A DNA stretch of 64,000 nucleotides from Calycina herbarum (lineage: Eukaryota; Ascomycota; Leotiomycetes; Helotiales; Pezizellaceae). Made by a program: the position numbers and the translations under genes. Below are positions 48,066-58,252 of the stretch, one piece after another. Numbering within the stretch: the stretch's first letter is position 1; every line of letters begins with the position of its first letter. The notes under the pieces were generated by a model. The model had not been told where the DNA came from. It saw only the letters and a program-made list of their open reading frames with translations, and did not search any database. The stretch is taken from NCBI GenBank assembly GCA_001414485.1, contig LLEY01000021.1, positions 310,001 through 374,000 of the forward strand. Reading direction: 5' to 3'.

Positions 48066-51000
48066 ATGGCTGGCGACCCGGGAAATCGAAGACTTCTTCC
48101 CCAGAGCTCACAGATGCAGAGCTTTTCTTTTGCGCCCAATAATTTTGGGCCACGCGAAAACCAGAAGAGTGCGCCATTCCAAAGCACCTCCTTCCCCGCA
48201 CTTGGAACCTTTTTCTAACTCGGATATAGACTATGTTTTCGTTGATGAGCATAATCGCCATAAAAGGCTGAAGGGTATGTATATTCCCAAGGCAAGCCTG
48301 GCGCAATACTGATTTACTTTAGTTATGAGAGCGTGTGAGGGATGTAGAAGGCGGAAGATCAAATGCGACGCAGCAACAACTAACACTTGGCCATGTTCTG
48401 CTTGTGTCCGGTTGAAGTTGAAATGTGTACCGCCCACCGTCAACTATGATAGCGCATTTCCATCTGTTGGACAATCATTTGAACAGGAGAGAGTTGGATA
48501 CGAAAGTGGCGGAAGCGCCGAGGACGACTACCACCAGCAAGCTTCGATGCAACAGCAGCATCAACAATCACATCAATTGAACGCGCCACACAAGATCATG
48601 CCTCCAATATATACACAGCAAGTGCCTTATTCGGAAAATGTTGGAGGTTACCAAACAATTCCTTATGGCGGTCCCTCTTCTGCCCATAGCCAACCTAGCA
48701 TGCACTATAGCAGTCTCCAGCAAACACCTGTCAGTGTAATCGATCAGCATCAACATTACTCGCAGCAAAATGTCTTTCCAACGCCACCTCTCCAAGGATC
48801 ACATCCCCAGTCTCCGGAAACATACGAACAGGACCAGTATGGGCAACAGGACTTGGCTGATCTTTTAGGAGAACTCCGAATGAACGAAGCGGGAACAGGT
48901 AAATACAACGAAGAAAATCATTAAGCAAGCAACTGACTAAATTATTCTAGCTCCATATTTGAACAACAAAATCAAGACGAAAACTCTGGTTGAAGAACCA
49001 GCATATCAAGATGTGGATGACTTCAAGAGCGTATTGCCACCTTCAATGCCGTCAACAGATTTGAAAGTTCGAATACCACCAGAGTTAATGCCAGACGAGG
49101 AGACAATCATGCACTATTTCGATATGTACTTCACAAACGTTCATCCCTACGTCCCGGTTCTCAACAAAACACTCTTCTATCAGCAGTGGCATACAAACAG
49201 AGATTCTATCTCGCCGTTGATACTCGAGGCAATATTCGCAATTGCTGGAAGACTAGCAGATGAACCATCCGAAGGTCACCAATGGCTGGCGCTCGCAACA
49301 AGTAATTCTTTATTTCCTAAAATTGTTAAGCTTTAATGAAAGCTAATTTTGAATTAGAACACTGTGATTCGTTTATGGATGTTCCCCGATTAAGCACCCT
49401 TCAAGCCACTTTGATGATCCTTAAGGCGAGAGAGTCGGCACCCAAAAGAGGGTATTATTTCCGTTCCTGGATGACAGTCGTACAATGTGTACAAATGGCA
49501 AAGGACTTGGGCTTGGATGAGCACTATGAAGAGCACAAAGCCGGTAGACCATGCGGGTCGGACCATGGTGATTGTATTACCAAAACCCGAATATGGCAGA
49601 CAATTTTCATATGCGAGTTAATGGTCGGCTCTCCACAGGGTCAGTCTTCACTCCGTGGAAAATTTCACTGAGAATGCTAACATGAAATAGGACGCACCGA
49701 TCTTTCAGTTAGCATGGAAACGTTGGATTTGAGCGTACTAAGACCAGCTCCCGATATCGAAGAATCCGAGTTCAACATCTCTCGAAATTTTACGTACTTT
49801 ACAAGAGTTGTTCGGAATGTCAGGAGAATGAACAATGTTTACGCAAAGATAAAGAAGAAGAAGGAATGGGGTATCGATCCGGATTTTGTACAGCTCAATC
49901 CATCCTTTGACGCCTGGATGAACGATCTTCCACCGGACCTTCAAGTAACCTTTCCTCAAGATGGATCGCCGCCTTGGCTCCCATCCCACTTCATTGGCAA
50001 CCTCCAATCATATTACTATCTTAGTATTATTATGCTACATCGACCGCAACTCACGTTCATGGAACCAACTGGAATGGATGGAGGATGGAAGCACCATATG
50101 ATGATATGTTATTCGTCTGCGAAATTGTTGTGTAGATTGCAGGAGTCGATTCTACAGTCCTTTGGTTTGACGGGTTTGATTTGCATGCAGAGAGGCATCA
50201 ATTTCACAATCTACTGCATTCTTACGTGCACGGTGCTTCACTTGGTAAGCACAAATATTTCATTTTTGCGCGCGTTTTCAATACTAAATTGGTTTATAGG
50301 TGGCACTTACATCACCAGATCCTGAACTCAACAGCGATGCTAGGGAATATTTCACTCGACACATGCGAATACTAGAGAAATGTACCAGCTCGTGGCCTAT
50401 GCCTGAAATGCAGCAACAAATCGATGCCCTCCGAGAGGCCTTTTCGGCCGATATGAGAAAGCCATTTGTTTTGAAGCCAAGTTTCCCCTATGGAAGTCCC
50501 GGCGCGCCTGTCAACACAAGCCCTCCAAGATCGGCCACTCAATACCGTCAGATAGGTCCAAATGGAACTCCAATAGAGCATCAGAATGCCCAGTCCCAAC
50601 CAGTCAGTTACACACACCACCCCATTTCACCGCCCATATCTGCCGGTGGCGTTGCGGACACGAAAAGTGACTCTCCTGCCGCACAGGGTTTGGTCATGAT
50701 GGCCGCTCAACGAGGTCCCCCCCAGCAATCGATGCCAAGTAGTGTTACAATGGGCGATCCTAGTGGTTGGAATCCTACACGTATTTTTGAGTAAGTTCGA
50801 ACACACCTTCCTCTTTGCTGTCTTGGTACTAATTCATCATCTCTAGCCAGTGGAATTCGACCTTTGGTACGCCTCCTGCTGCAAACACATCTACTCCCCA
50901 ACAACCCCCTCTAAAACTTCCTGTCTCAGGTGCCCATGAATTACCAACGTTACCGGAAATGCAGTCGCTGCCAACGGTTAGCTTACCTCCAGGATCCTCC

Positions 51001-51159
51001 CAACCCATTCCCCCTCAACAATACTCGGGTGCTCCAATTCCTTCTTTTGTCAGTCCTAGCATGTGGCAAGAATCTGTGGCAAGTGTCTATGAAGGCGGAT
51101 TGAAGAGACATTGGGATTACGACGACTCGAACATGGTCAACGCGAAACGACCAAGATGA
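48066..51159 (+). CDS. Zn(II)2Cys6 transcription factor with fungal middle-homology domain
   Basis: Eight exons: 48066-48168, 48230-48274, 48323-48898, 48951-49301, 49358-49639, 49691-50244, 50300-50790 and 50847-51159; 2715 nt, 904 residues. All junctions keep frame, and intron 1 has branch site CTAAC. The binuclear cluster is complete: Cys54, 57, 64, 74, 77, 84 (CX2CX6CX9CX2CX6C), preceded by basic NRHKRLK. A Gln/His/Ser-rich segment (about 100-230) follows, then the Fungal_trans region from about residue 290 (IMHYFDMYFTNVHPYVPVLN; RGYYFRSWMTVVQCVQMAKD). The Pro/Ser-rich C-terminus ends in the conserved-looking MWQESVASVYEGGLKRHWDY. It should be a nuclear DNA-binding regulator; targets are unknown, and I do not assign it to a named regulator. 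Its upstream region is unusually long. Confidence 0.93.
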
Positions 51160-52468
51160 AGGACCAACGACACGGACACATTCAACTCAACCGTCAACGA
51201 CCTACGGGATCCCAACATCAAAGTGGACTCAAGGCGTTCTATTAAGGATATGATCGACGGCTCATGCCACTCCCTCCACCACTCACTACCGCGATTCGAC
51301 TAAACGAGTATATAGAAACCGGTCCGTCATTTTCGCTTATACGCGGTTATGCCTCCTCGCCTCCCCTGGAACGAATCGGACTTTTAGGCTTTCGGGGAAC
51401 TGACGGGTTGCCGTTTCGATGGAACGACAGACTCGGGATTAGCCTGAGTAGCCATTCAGCCGGGTCGGTATCCAGCGATATTTCTTTTTCTCTTCATGAG
51501 AAAGAGGCGGCGACCCCCTATGACTTTCCTTTTTGGGATGATATCCTACCCATGTCTCATGACTCCACCGGGAAGGCCAAGTCACGGCTGACGAATACTG
51601 GAAATCATGGGGGTTTTTGGTTGGGGGTTCCGATTATTAATGGATATTTTTGCATTTTTTGGGATTTTTTTGGACATGGCATTTTGGATGGCGTTTTTTT
51701 TTGTTGATAAGAAAATGTGGGTGGATTGGTGTGCATGCATGGCTGGGGTTTCTTGCATTTGGGACAGACATGCATGGAGAAGGAATGTTCTCGAATAAAT
51801 TCTACATACGCAGCAACGGAGAGATGGTTCACTCTGAGGAGAGGGGAGCCTTGTATTATTTTCTTGGGGTTCTGGTGCGTGAGGGCTTGTATAACACTTT
51901 TGTCCCCTGAGCAAGTTTTCTTTTTTATTCTTCACTTCTGATATATACCTTTTTTGTTTATTGCGTTGAGAGCGGATTGAATGGGTTTTATCTTGTATAA
52001 GTACGGATTTTGAGCTATATATCAACATGATTCTACACTATGGGATCTACAGTCTACGGTCTACATATAGTCTACTGCAAGTACTGGATGTGCAGCGGTT
52101 GATATACTTGCATGTGTGACGATGTAACACCCTTTTGTTCTGGCTGATTCTAGAACAATGCGGGTGCCTGGGATTTCGATTACCTTGTGCATTTGTTCCT
52201 GGTCTGATTGCTCGTTTCCTTTCATTGGGACCGGTTGCCGGGTTTCTTGCAGGATGCTGGGGATAGGCCGGTATAGATTAAAATGTCTTGCAGGTTATAA
52301 TATACTTGAAATCCATGAGGATTAAAATCTAGATTCTAACTCTGAGGGTGTGGTTATCTTTCTGCTTCCTCTTGCTGGATATAATACATCTTGAATAAGA
52401 TGAAGGATATTAGGAATTAGTTTTGGATTTCCATATTAGGGTATAACGTCCGATATCATACAAACTAC
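51160..52468. other. 3' flanks of two convergent genes
   Basis: The transcription factor ends at 51159 and the metallo-hydrolase ends (minus) at 52469, so this holds both 3' untranslated regions. Frames of 60-150 codons here sit in T/G-rich sequence and look non-coding. Confidence 0.5.
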
Positions 52469-53587
52469 TCAAGTAGTCTCCTTCAAAAAACCATGGTCTT
52501 TCCAACCCATCCTCCTCACCTGAATCTGCATACTCTCTAACACCCTCTGCTTAACTCCCTTCTCAGTTCCCCCACATCCATCATACACATCCTGACCCAC
52601 AAACGCGCCATGCGTACTCTCAAAATCCCGTCCCTTCAATCCCTCCCACATCCCCTCAATCTCCTCCGGAGAAAGAGGTATGAAATTCGGAATACTCCAC
52701 ATAAAAGAATAACTATTCATCCCTTCGGGTCTCTTTGCCTCGGCCCAGTTCCCAATACCGCCAGGTGTGATGAGCAAAGTATCGGCTACCAACAACCTAT
52801 TAAACGCCAAACAAACAAGACTGCCCGGGAAGTGACCCCCTAATTTCAAAGCCATGACACCAGATTTCTGACCCCGGATTTCTATCTCTTCACTCTTGGA
52901 ATCAATGAAACACCGTGCTTTTCCCAGACGATCGAGACGGTTGAGCCAGGAGACGTCTTCCCATGATATGTAAACTGGACAATCGAAGGTTTCTGCCCAT
53001 TCGAGATGCGTGGTGTAGTAGTGTGGGTGGGAGATTATTATTGCGGCCAGACCGCCTTGGCTGTTTATCCAGGCTGTGGTTTGTTTGTCGAGAAAGGTCA
53101 GACAGTCCCAGAGTATATTTCCTATGGGCGTTTTTATTAGGATTGCTCGTTGGCCTATGGCTAGTTTTGGTTCGGTCCAGATGGACCAAAATCTGTCGTC
53201 TGAGGGGAAGCTCTCCCATTTGTTTTTATAGGGGGGTGAAGATATGAGGAGGGTGGAGAGGGTGGTGAATTTTTGACCTGTGGGAGGGACGTATTGTCTT
53301 GGGTCGTCACATATTCTACAGTTTGGGAGTAAGGAGGGGTCTGAAGTATCGAATTGTGTTCCGCAGGCGACACAGATTAGGAGTTGGGAAGTGGGTGACA
53401 TTTTGTGCCCCGCGGGGGGTGTGTCACTGTTGTTGTAGATATTGTAGTCCGGGTCGTCGAATCTTTCTATTGTGTATTCGTTGTAGGGGCGAGGTGTTGA
53501 AGTTGAAGTTGTGGATGTGGGAGTTGGGGTTCCGTAGATGTCTTGCCTGTGGATTGCATGGCGCGGGGTGGAGGCTGTTGAAGACAT
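52469..53587 (-). CDS. Metallo-beta-lactamase-fold protein with N-terminal zinc-ribbon-like motif
   Basis: A single exon of 372 codons starting at 53587. A second ATG at 53401 (residue 63, MSPTSQLLICVACG) starts the well-ordered part, and the first 60 residues are Ser/Thr/Pro-rich, so 310 residues is a real alternative. C72-x2-C75 and C90-x2-C93 form a zinc-ribbon-like pair. The MBL signature is SHPHYYTTHLEW with His187, His189 and His194, then GGHFPGS (His252) and LLVADTL (Asp269). The usual HxHxDH motif is altered: the Asp before the last His is not in its normal place, so one metal site may be missing. The family hydrolyses esters, thioesters or phosphodiesters; the substrate is unknown. 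No signal peptide. Confidence 0.85.
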   Translation of the reverse strand: MSSTASTPRHAIHRQDIYGTPTPTSTTSTSTPRPYNEYTIERFDDPDYNIYNNSDTPPAGHKMSPTSQLLICVACGTQFDTSDPSLLPNCRICDDPRQYVPPTGQKFTTLSTLLISSPPYKNKWESFPSDDRFWSIWTEPKLAIGQRAILIKTPIGNILWDCLTFLDKQTTAWINSQGGLAAIIISHPHYYTTHLEWAETFDCPVYISWEDVSWLNRLDRLGKARCFIDSKSEEIEIRGQKSGVMALKLGGHFPGSLVCLAFNRLLVADTLLITPGGIGNWAEAKRPEGMNSYSFMWSIPNFIPLSPEEIEGMWEGLKGRDFESTHGAFVGQDVYDGCGGTEKGVKQRVLESMQIQVRRMGWKDHGFLKETT

Positions 53588-54122
53588 ATCTTTAGTTGTT
53601 GTAAGGCGGGGTGGTAGTGGTAGTGGGGTGATGTGATGGGATGGTTGTCAGGGGTGTTTCTTTATGTAAGAATCCTGAGATCCCGAGTTTTCTGGAGGAG
53701 GGGAGTCAGATGACCAGTTTTGATAGGACTCACGTGGAGGGACTAGCCCCTCTTTCCGATAAGCTTTTGTTCCTAAGCAAAGCAGCATTCTTGTGGTTTG
53801 AAAAAGGATTGCTTCACTAAGTGTTCTAAAGTAAGAAATAATCAGAACGCCTGTTTGAAGATCTAGGTAAAATATGATTTACCAAAGTTACTTAAGTCAT
53901 AGAAAGTTGAAACACAGAGTCTTAATAAGTGCTGCTTTTATTGTCTATCGTGAAGCTGTCTCAATCAGGGAGGTACAGCCGGTTATCAGTTATGGGCCGA
54001 GGGAGCTTCGCATACCAAAGGCTTTATCTCAATCAACTTTGGAACAACAACTCTCTTCCTCTTGACATTCAACTCTTTTGCTATTTCAATCTTTCCGAAT
54101 CCAAAGCAAACGAACCTTCAAC
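53588..54122. other. Divergent intergenic region, MBL protein / amidase
   Basis: The neighbours are transcribed away from each other, so the 535 bp should carry both promoters. A CACGTG palindrome is present near 53731. No gene is seen. Confidence 0.5.
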
Positions 54123-56005
54123 ATGGTGTTTCTACTCGACTATTTCCAGCACCGAAAGGACTGGTAAGTTGCCACTTCCTCACATAGCTTTACATCCCCG
54201 CAATCATAAATGGGGAACGTTCCGAGGGTAGCTTCACTAACTCCCTTGATTCTAGCAACTTCAAACAAGCTGAACGTAAACAGCGAATCCAAGACCTCAC
54301 AACCTACAATACCCCATACACAACCTCAGAACGACAAGTCCTCTCAAAACCAATCGAACAACTCGTTCAAGATGTACACAAGCAATCCCTCCAACCAATC
54401 GATATCCTCCGAGCCTACGGAAAAGCAGCCCTCAAAGCACATACCAAAACGAATTGCGTTACTGAAGTCATGATAAGTTCTGCTGAGACGTGGGTTTCCG
54501 ATGGCAGCATAAATATAAAAGGTCCTCTGGCAGGAATTCCGGTCAGTCTGAAGGACTCGGTGGTGGTGGGTGGATATGATACTTCGGTGGGTTATAGTTC
54601 CAATGTCGGGAATAAAGGGGAGAAGGATGGAGCTATGGTGAGATTGTTGAAGGATTCTGGGGCAGTTCCATACGTCAAGACGAATTTACCGGTTACGTTG
54701 TTGAGTTTTGAGAGTACGAACGATGTTTGGGGACGGTGTACGAATCCGCATAATAACAAGTATTCTCCGGGAGGATCAACGGGTGGTGAAAGTGCGTTGT
54801 TGGCTGCGGGTGGTGGGAGAATTGGAATTGGGTCTGATGTTGCTGGGTGAGTTCTTTTAATAGGGTATGGAATTGTTGCTAATATATTCATAGGAGTGTA
54901 AGAGTTCCGGCACATTTCTCCGGAATTTACAGCTTACGATGCTCGACCGGACGATGGCCCAAAAATGGCATGGTAACGAGTATGCCAGGGCAAGAAGGAA
55001 TTCCATCAGTTTTCAGTCCCATGTCGAGAACACTAGAGGATCTCACTTATTTCACAAGTTCGTTGATTGGAATGAAGCCATGGAAATATGATCACTCAGT
55101 ACACCCAATTCCTTGGCGAGCGGACACTTTCAAGGAGACCGAAGAAACGAAGAAATTCAAAGTCGGCGTTCTTAGAACGGACGGGGTCGTTGATCCAAGT
55201 CCTGCATGTGCAAGGGCAGTTGATGAAGTGGTAGCAGCTTTGAAGAAAGAAGGACACGAAGTTGTGGATGTTAACCCACCATCCCCATACGAAGCACTTT
55301 ATATCGCATCACAGCTCCTCAATGCCGATGGGTGCAAGACGTTCAGATCATTTTTCCGAACCGGTGAGTGGGAAGACCCAGGGGCAAGACAAATGAGCTT
55401 TCTCATGAATTTACCCAGCCCCTTCAAATGGGTGTACTATATGTGGGTGAAATACGTACGTCGCGATGAGATCTGGGCAGGTCTCATCAAAGACTGGAAG
55501 GAGAAGTCTTCTTATGAGCAGTGGAAATTCGTCACCAAGAGAGAGGCTTACAAGGCGAGGTTCCATGACTGGTGGGAGAATGAAGCGAAGATTGATGTTA
55601 TGATCACTCCTCCAAATGCCACACCAGCTACCCCACACGATGCAATGAAGGATGCAGTCAGCAGCTGTGGTTACACTTTCTTATTCAACCTTGTAAGTCC
55701 TACCCTTCTGGTTTGAATAATACAAAATGCTGATGTGGAAATAGTTGGATTATACATGTGGTATCATGCCGATAACACACGTTGACAAATCCCTTGATCA
55801 ACTCCCCTCAAATTTCTCACTCAATAAATTGAACGGCGTAGCCTATGGGGCATACAAACATTATGATGCAACAGCAATGCATGGTCTTCCTGTTGCGGTC
55901 CAAGTAGTGGGTCAAAGACTCGAGGAAGAGAAAGTGCTGGCAGTTATGAAGAGAATTGAGAGCGCATTAGGCGACGACAAGTACCAATTATTAGATATCG
56001 ACTGA
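54123..56005 (+). CDS. Amidase (amidase-signature, acetamidase-like)
   Basis: Four exons, 54123-54163, 54256-54846, 54894-55692 and 55745-56005, give 1692 nt and 563 residues. The start MVFLLDYFQHRKD is chosen because its exon splices in phase to the conserved body. The Ser-cisSer-Lys triad is present with the family's spacing: Lys113 in GIPVSLKD, Ser188 in SPGGSTGGE and Ser212 in GSDVAGSVRVPA (gaps of 75 and 24 residues). The family hydrolyses small or fatty amides to acid and ammonia; fungal members of this length often serve nitrogen acquisition, but the substrate is not readable. Conserved C-terminal piece ATAMHGLPVAVQVVGQRLEE is intact. No signal peptide or membrane anchor is seen. Confidence 0.93.
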
Positions 56006-56544
56006 TTGCCAGTCCGAGATCGGTGTACATATCATGAGCAGATGCTAGTTTATTAGATGATACCTACGTAGCCAGCATACATTTGATTTTTCTTTTGGGA
56101 AGTGATTGGAAAATGTGTTGTGGTTGGTTGTGCCTCGTCCAGACTTGCTGGATTCATGTGGTTTAAAGCGACATCGCTCTCATTCATACACACCGATGCT
56201 TGCTGTGAAACTCGTGTTCCCAGCTGCGGGATGTGATAGCTCTTTCCCACTTTTCAGTTCATGCACTCAGTGAATTAAATCCCTCCGACATCGGCAACTT
56301 ACCTTTCGCTAGGGATGGTTCCGCCCCCCTCCTGCTGTATTCTACCCCACCACCCCACTAGAGAGTCAACAAACTCAGCTTCGACCTTCCATATTGACTA
56401 CAAAGTCAACTATCACTTTAGAAATCAAGACTTGTCTCTTCCTCTAGTACTCATCTTTCATCAAAAATCTTTGCACTTCTTCTTAATCGCATTCCGCAAA
56501 GCATTTTCGCTCCATTCTCCTCACTTGAACATCAACCGAACATC
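56006..56544. other. Intergenic between amidase and methyltransferase locus
   Basis: About 540 bp holding the amidase 3' end and the methyltransferase promoter, with a CT-rich leader from about 56420. No gene is seen. Confidence 0.5.
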
Positions 56545-57631
56545 ATGACGTCTTCAAATAAACAAGAGGACCATTGGGACTCCAATGCCTACCAGACATC
56601 AGCTTCTTTTGTGCCAAAATTGGCTACCAAGGTGATTGGTTGGTTGGATGTTCAGAAGGATGATGTGATTTTCGATGTTGGTTGTGGTGGTGAGTACTTT
56701 TTATAAATTCTTTCCACTTCATTCACTTCAAAATATTTTTCTAACTTTTCTCTCAGATGGCGTCCTAAACATCCAAATTGCCCTGATTCTCGCTAAGGGT
56801 ACTGGTCGTATTCATGGAGTTGATAGTTCAGTTGCAATGATTGAAACAGCCAGAAAGGAGGCTGAGAAAGCTGGAGTTTCTAAGATTTGCACTTTCGAAG
56901 GTAGGTCTTGACTAGAGTTTGAAGCTGAATTTGTTTTTGGGAAAGGAACTGACCGTTCGAAGTTCTGGATGCTACGGCAGTTGTGAAAAGTACTTCTCTG
57001 GCAACTGGGACTTATGACAAGGTGTTCTCTAATGCTGCTATGCATGTATGTCTACCCTCGTCTCACCTTCCCCGAGTAACTAGCTAACATAAGTGAAAGT
57101 GGATTTTGACACCATCAGCAACCCGTATTGATTTTTTCAAAGGCGTACATGCTGCTTTAAAACTAGGTGGAACCTTCGTTTTTGAAATGGGAGGGATGGG
57201 AAACGTAGCCGAGTAGGCTTTCCCCCTCTCCCTTCCCCGAATTGAAACTAACATGCTCCAGAATGCGATCAACCTTCCTCGCTCTCCTGGCACCCCGAAT
57301 TGGAATTGAAGCCGCTAGAGCCGCAGACCCATAGTTCTTCCCAGATGAAGCATGGATGTCTGCCACCCTTAAATCCACTTCTTTCGAAGTTCTAAAATCC
57401 GAATTAGAATACAGACCCACGAAAGCTGATAGTGGCGGTATTGCGGGGTGGGTGACCCTTATGGGAAAACAGTTCTTTGATGCTGTGGAGGAGAAATTGG
57501 GGAAGGATGAGAGGGGGAAGTGTGAGGGGGAGGCGGTTGAGGTTTTGAAGACTGTTTGTGCAAGTCAGAGTGAGGGGGGTGGGGATTGGATTGGTTATGT
57601 AAGATTGAGAGGGGTTGCGAAGAAACTTTGA
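56545..57631 (+). pseudogene. SAM-dependent methyltransferase gene with one premature stop
   Basis: Five exons, 56545-56689, 56757-56900, 56963-57045, 57100-57212 and 57262-57631, join in frame to 855 nt. They would encode 284 residues except that codon 186 (57332-57334) is TAG, in the context ADP-stop-FFPDEAWM, where relatives normally carry Trp. The class I methyltransferase fold is recognisable: DVIFDVGCGDG (40-50) for SAM binding, GVDSSVAMIETARKEAEKAG, YDKVFSNAAMHWIL, and GGTFVFEMGGMGN. It resembles the trans-aconitate methyltransferase-like group; the substrate is unknown. All splice sites and the rest of the frame are intact, so inactivation, if real, is recent. A 185-residue truncated product would lack the C-terminal third. 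Sequencing error or readthrough are alternatives. Confidence 0.75.
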
Positions 57632-58252
57632 GAGCGTTGGGATTGGTTTTCTGCGCATGGAGTTATAAACTTGTTATGGTAGCTAGGGCAAGATCGTTTC
57701 CATTATAATTCAATACTAAACAACTCCCAAATCATAATAACTCAAGGATCGAGAATTAATTACCGTGTAGACAAAAGATAGAGACAGGAAAAACACGGAA
57801 CGGTATAGAACTGAAACAAAAAAGCGATTTGGTATACTTATTCACCGACTATAGAATGAACGAACTCTGTCTTGGAATATTCCAGAGTTCTTACAATCAA
57901 CCTCGATACTTTGTTGAAGTAATTCAAGTCTTCCAAACTGTCTAGGATATCTATATTAAACAAATGTTACTCGGATTAGTATTTGATACTCTAGATTGTT
58001 AAAACATTCGAGACTTTATTCACTCAATTTAATTAATCTAAATACTCTCGAAAAATAGAATTTAATAGCTTGCCTTACTAAACTTACTACTTGACATCAT
58101 AAAAGAGCAACGTGATTGGTCAGTTCCGCTTTTGGTAAATAAACCATATCAGATCCACCCTGAGAGGAGAGGGAATTACACCGCGATGATCACTTAATTG
58201 TCTATAAGCTACCCAAAACAATTTTTGATCTTAATCCTATCAAGTCTCTTGG
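57632..58252. other. AT-rich intergenic between two convergent broken genes
   Basis: About 620 bp, AT-rich from 57700 to 58100 with many TA steps. No gene is seen; possibly a RIP-affected remnant. Confidence 0.4.
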
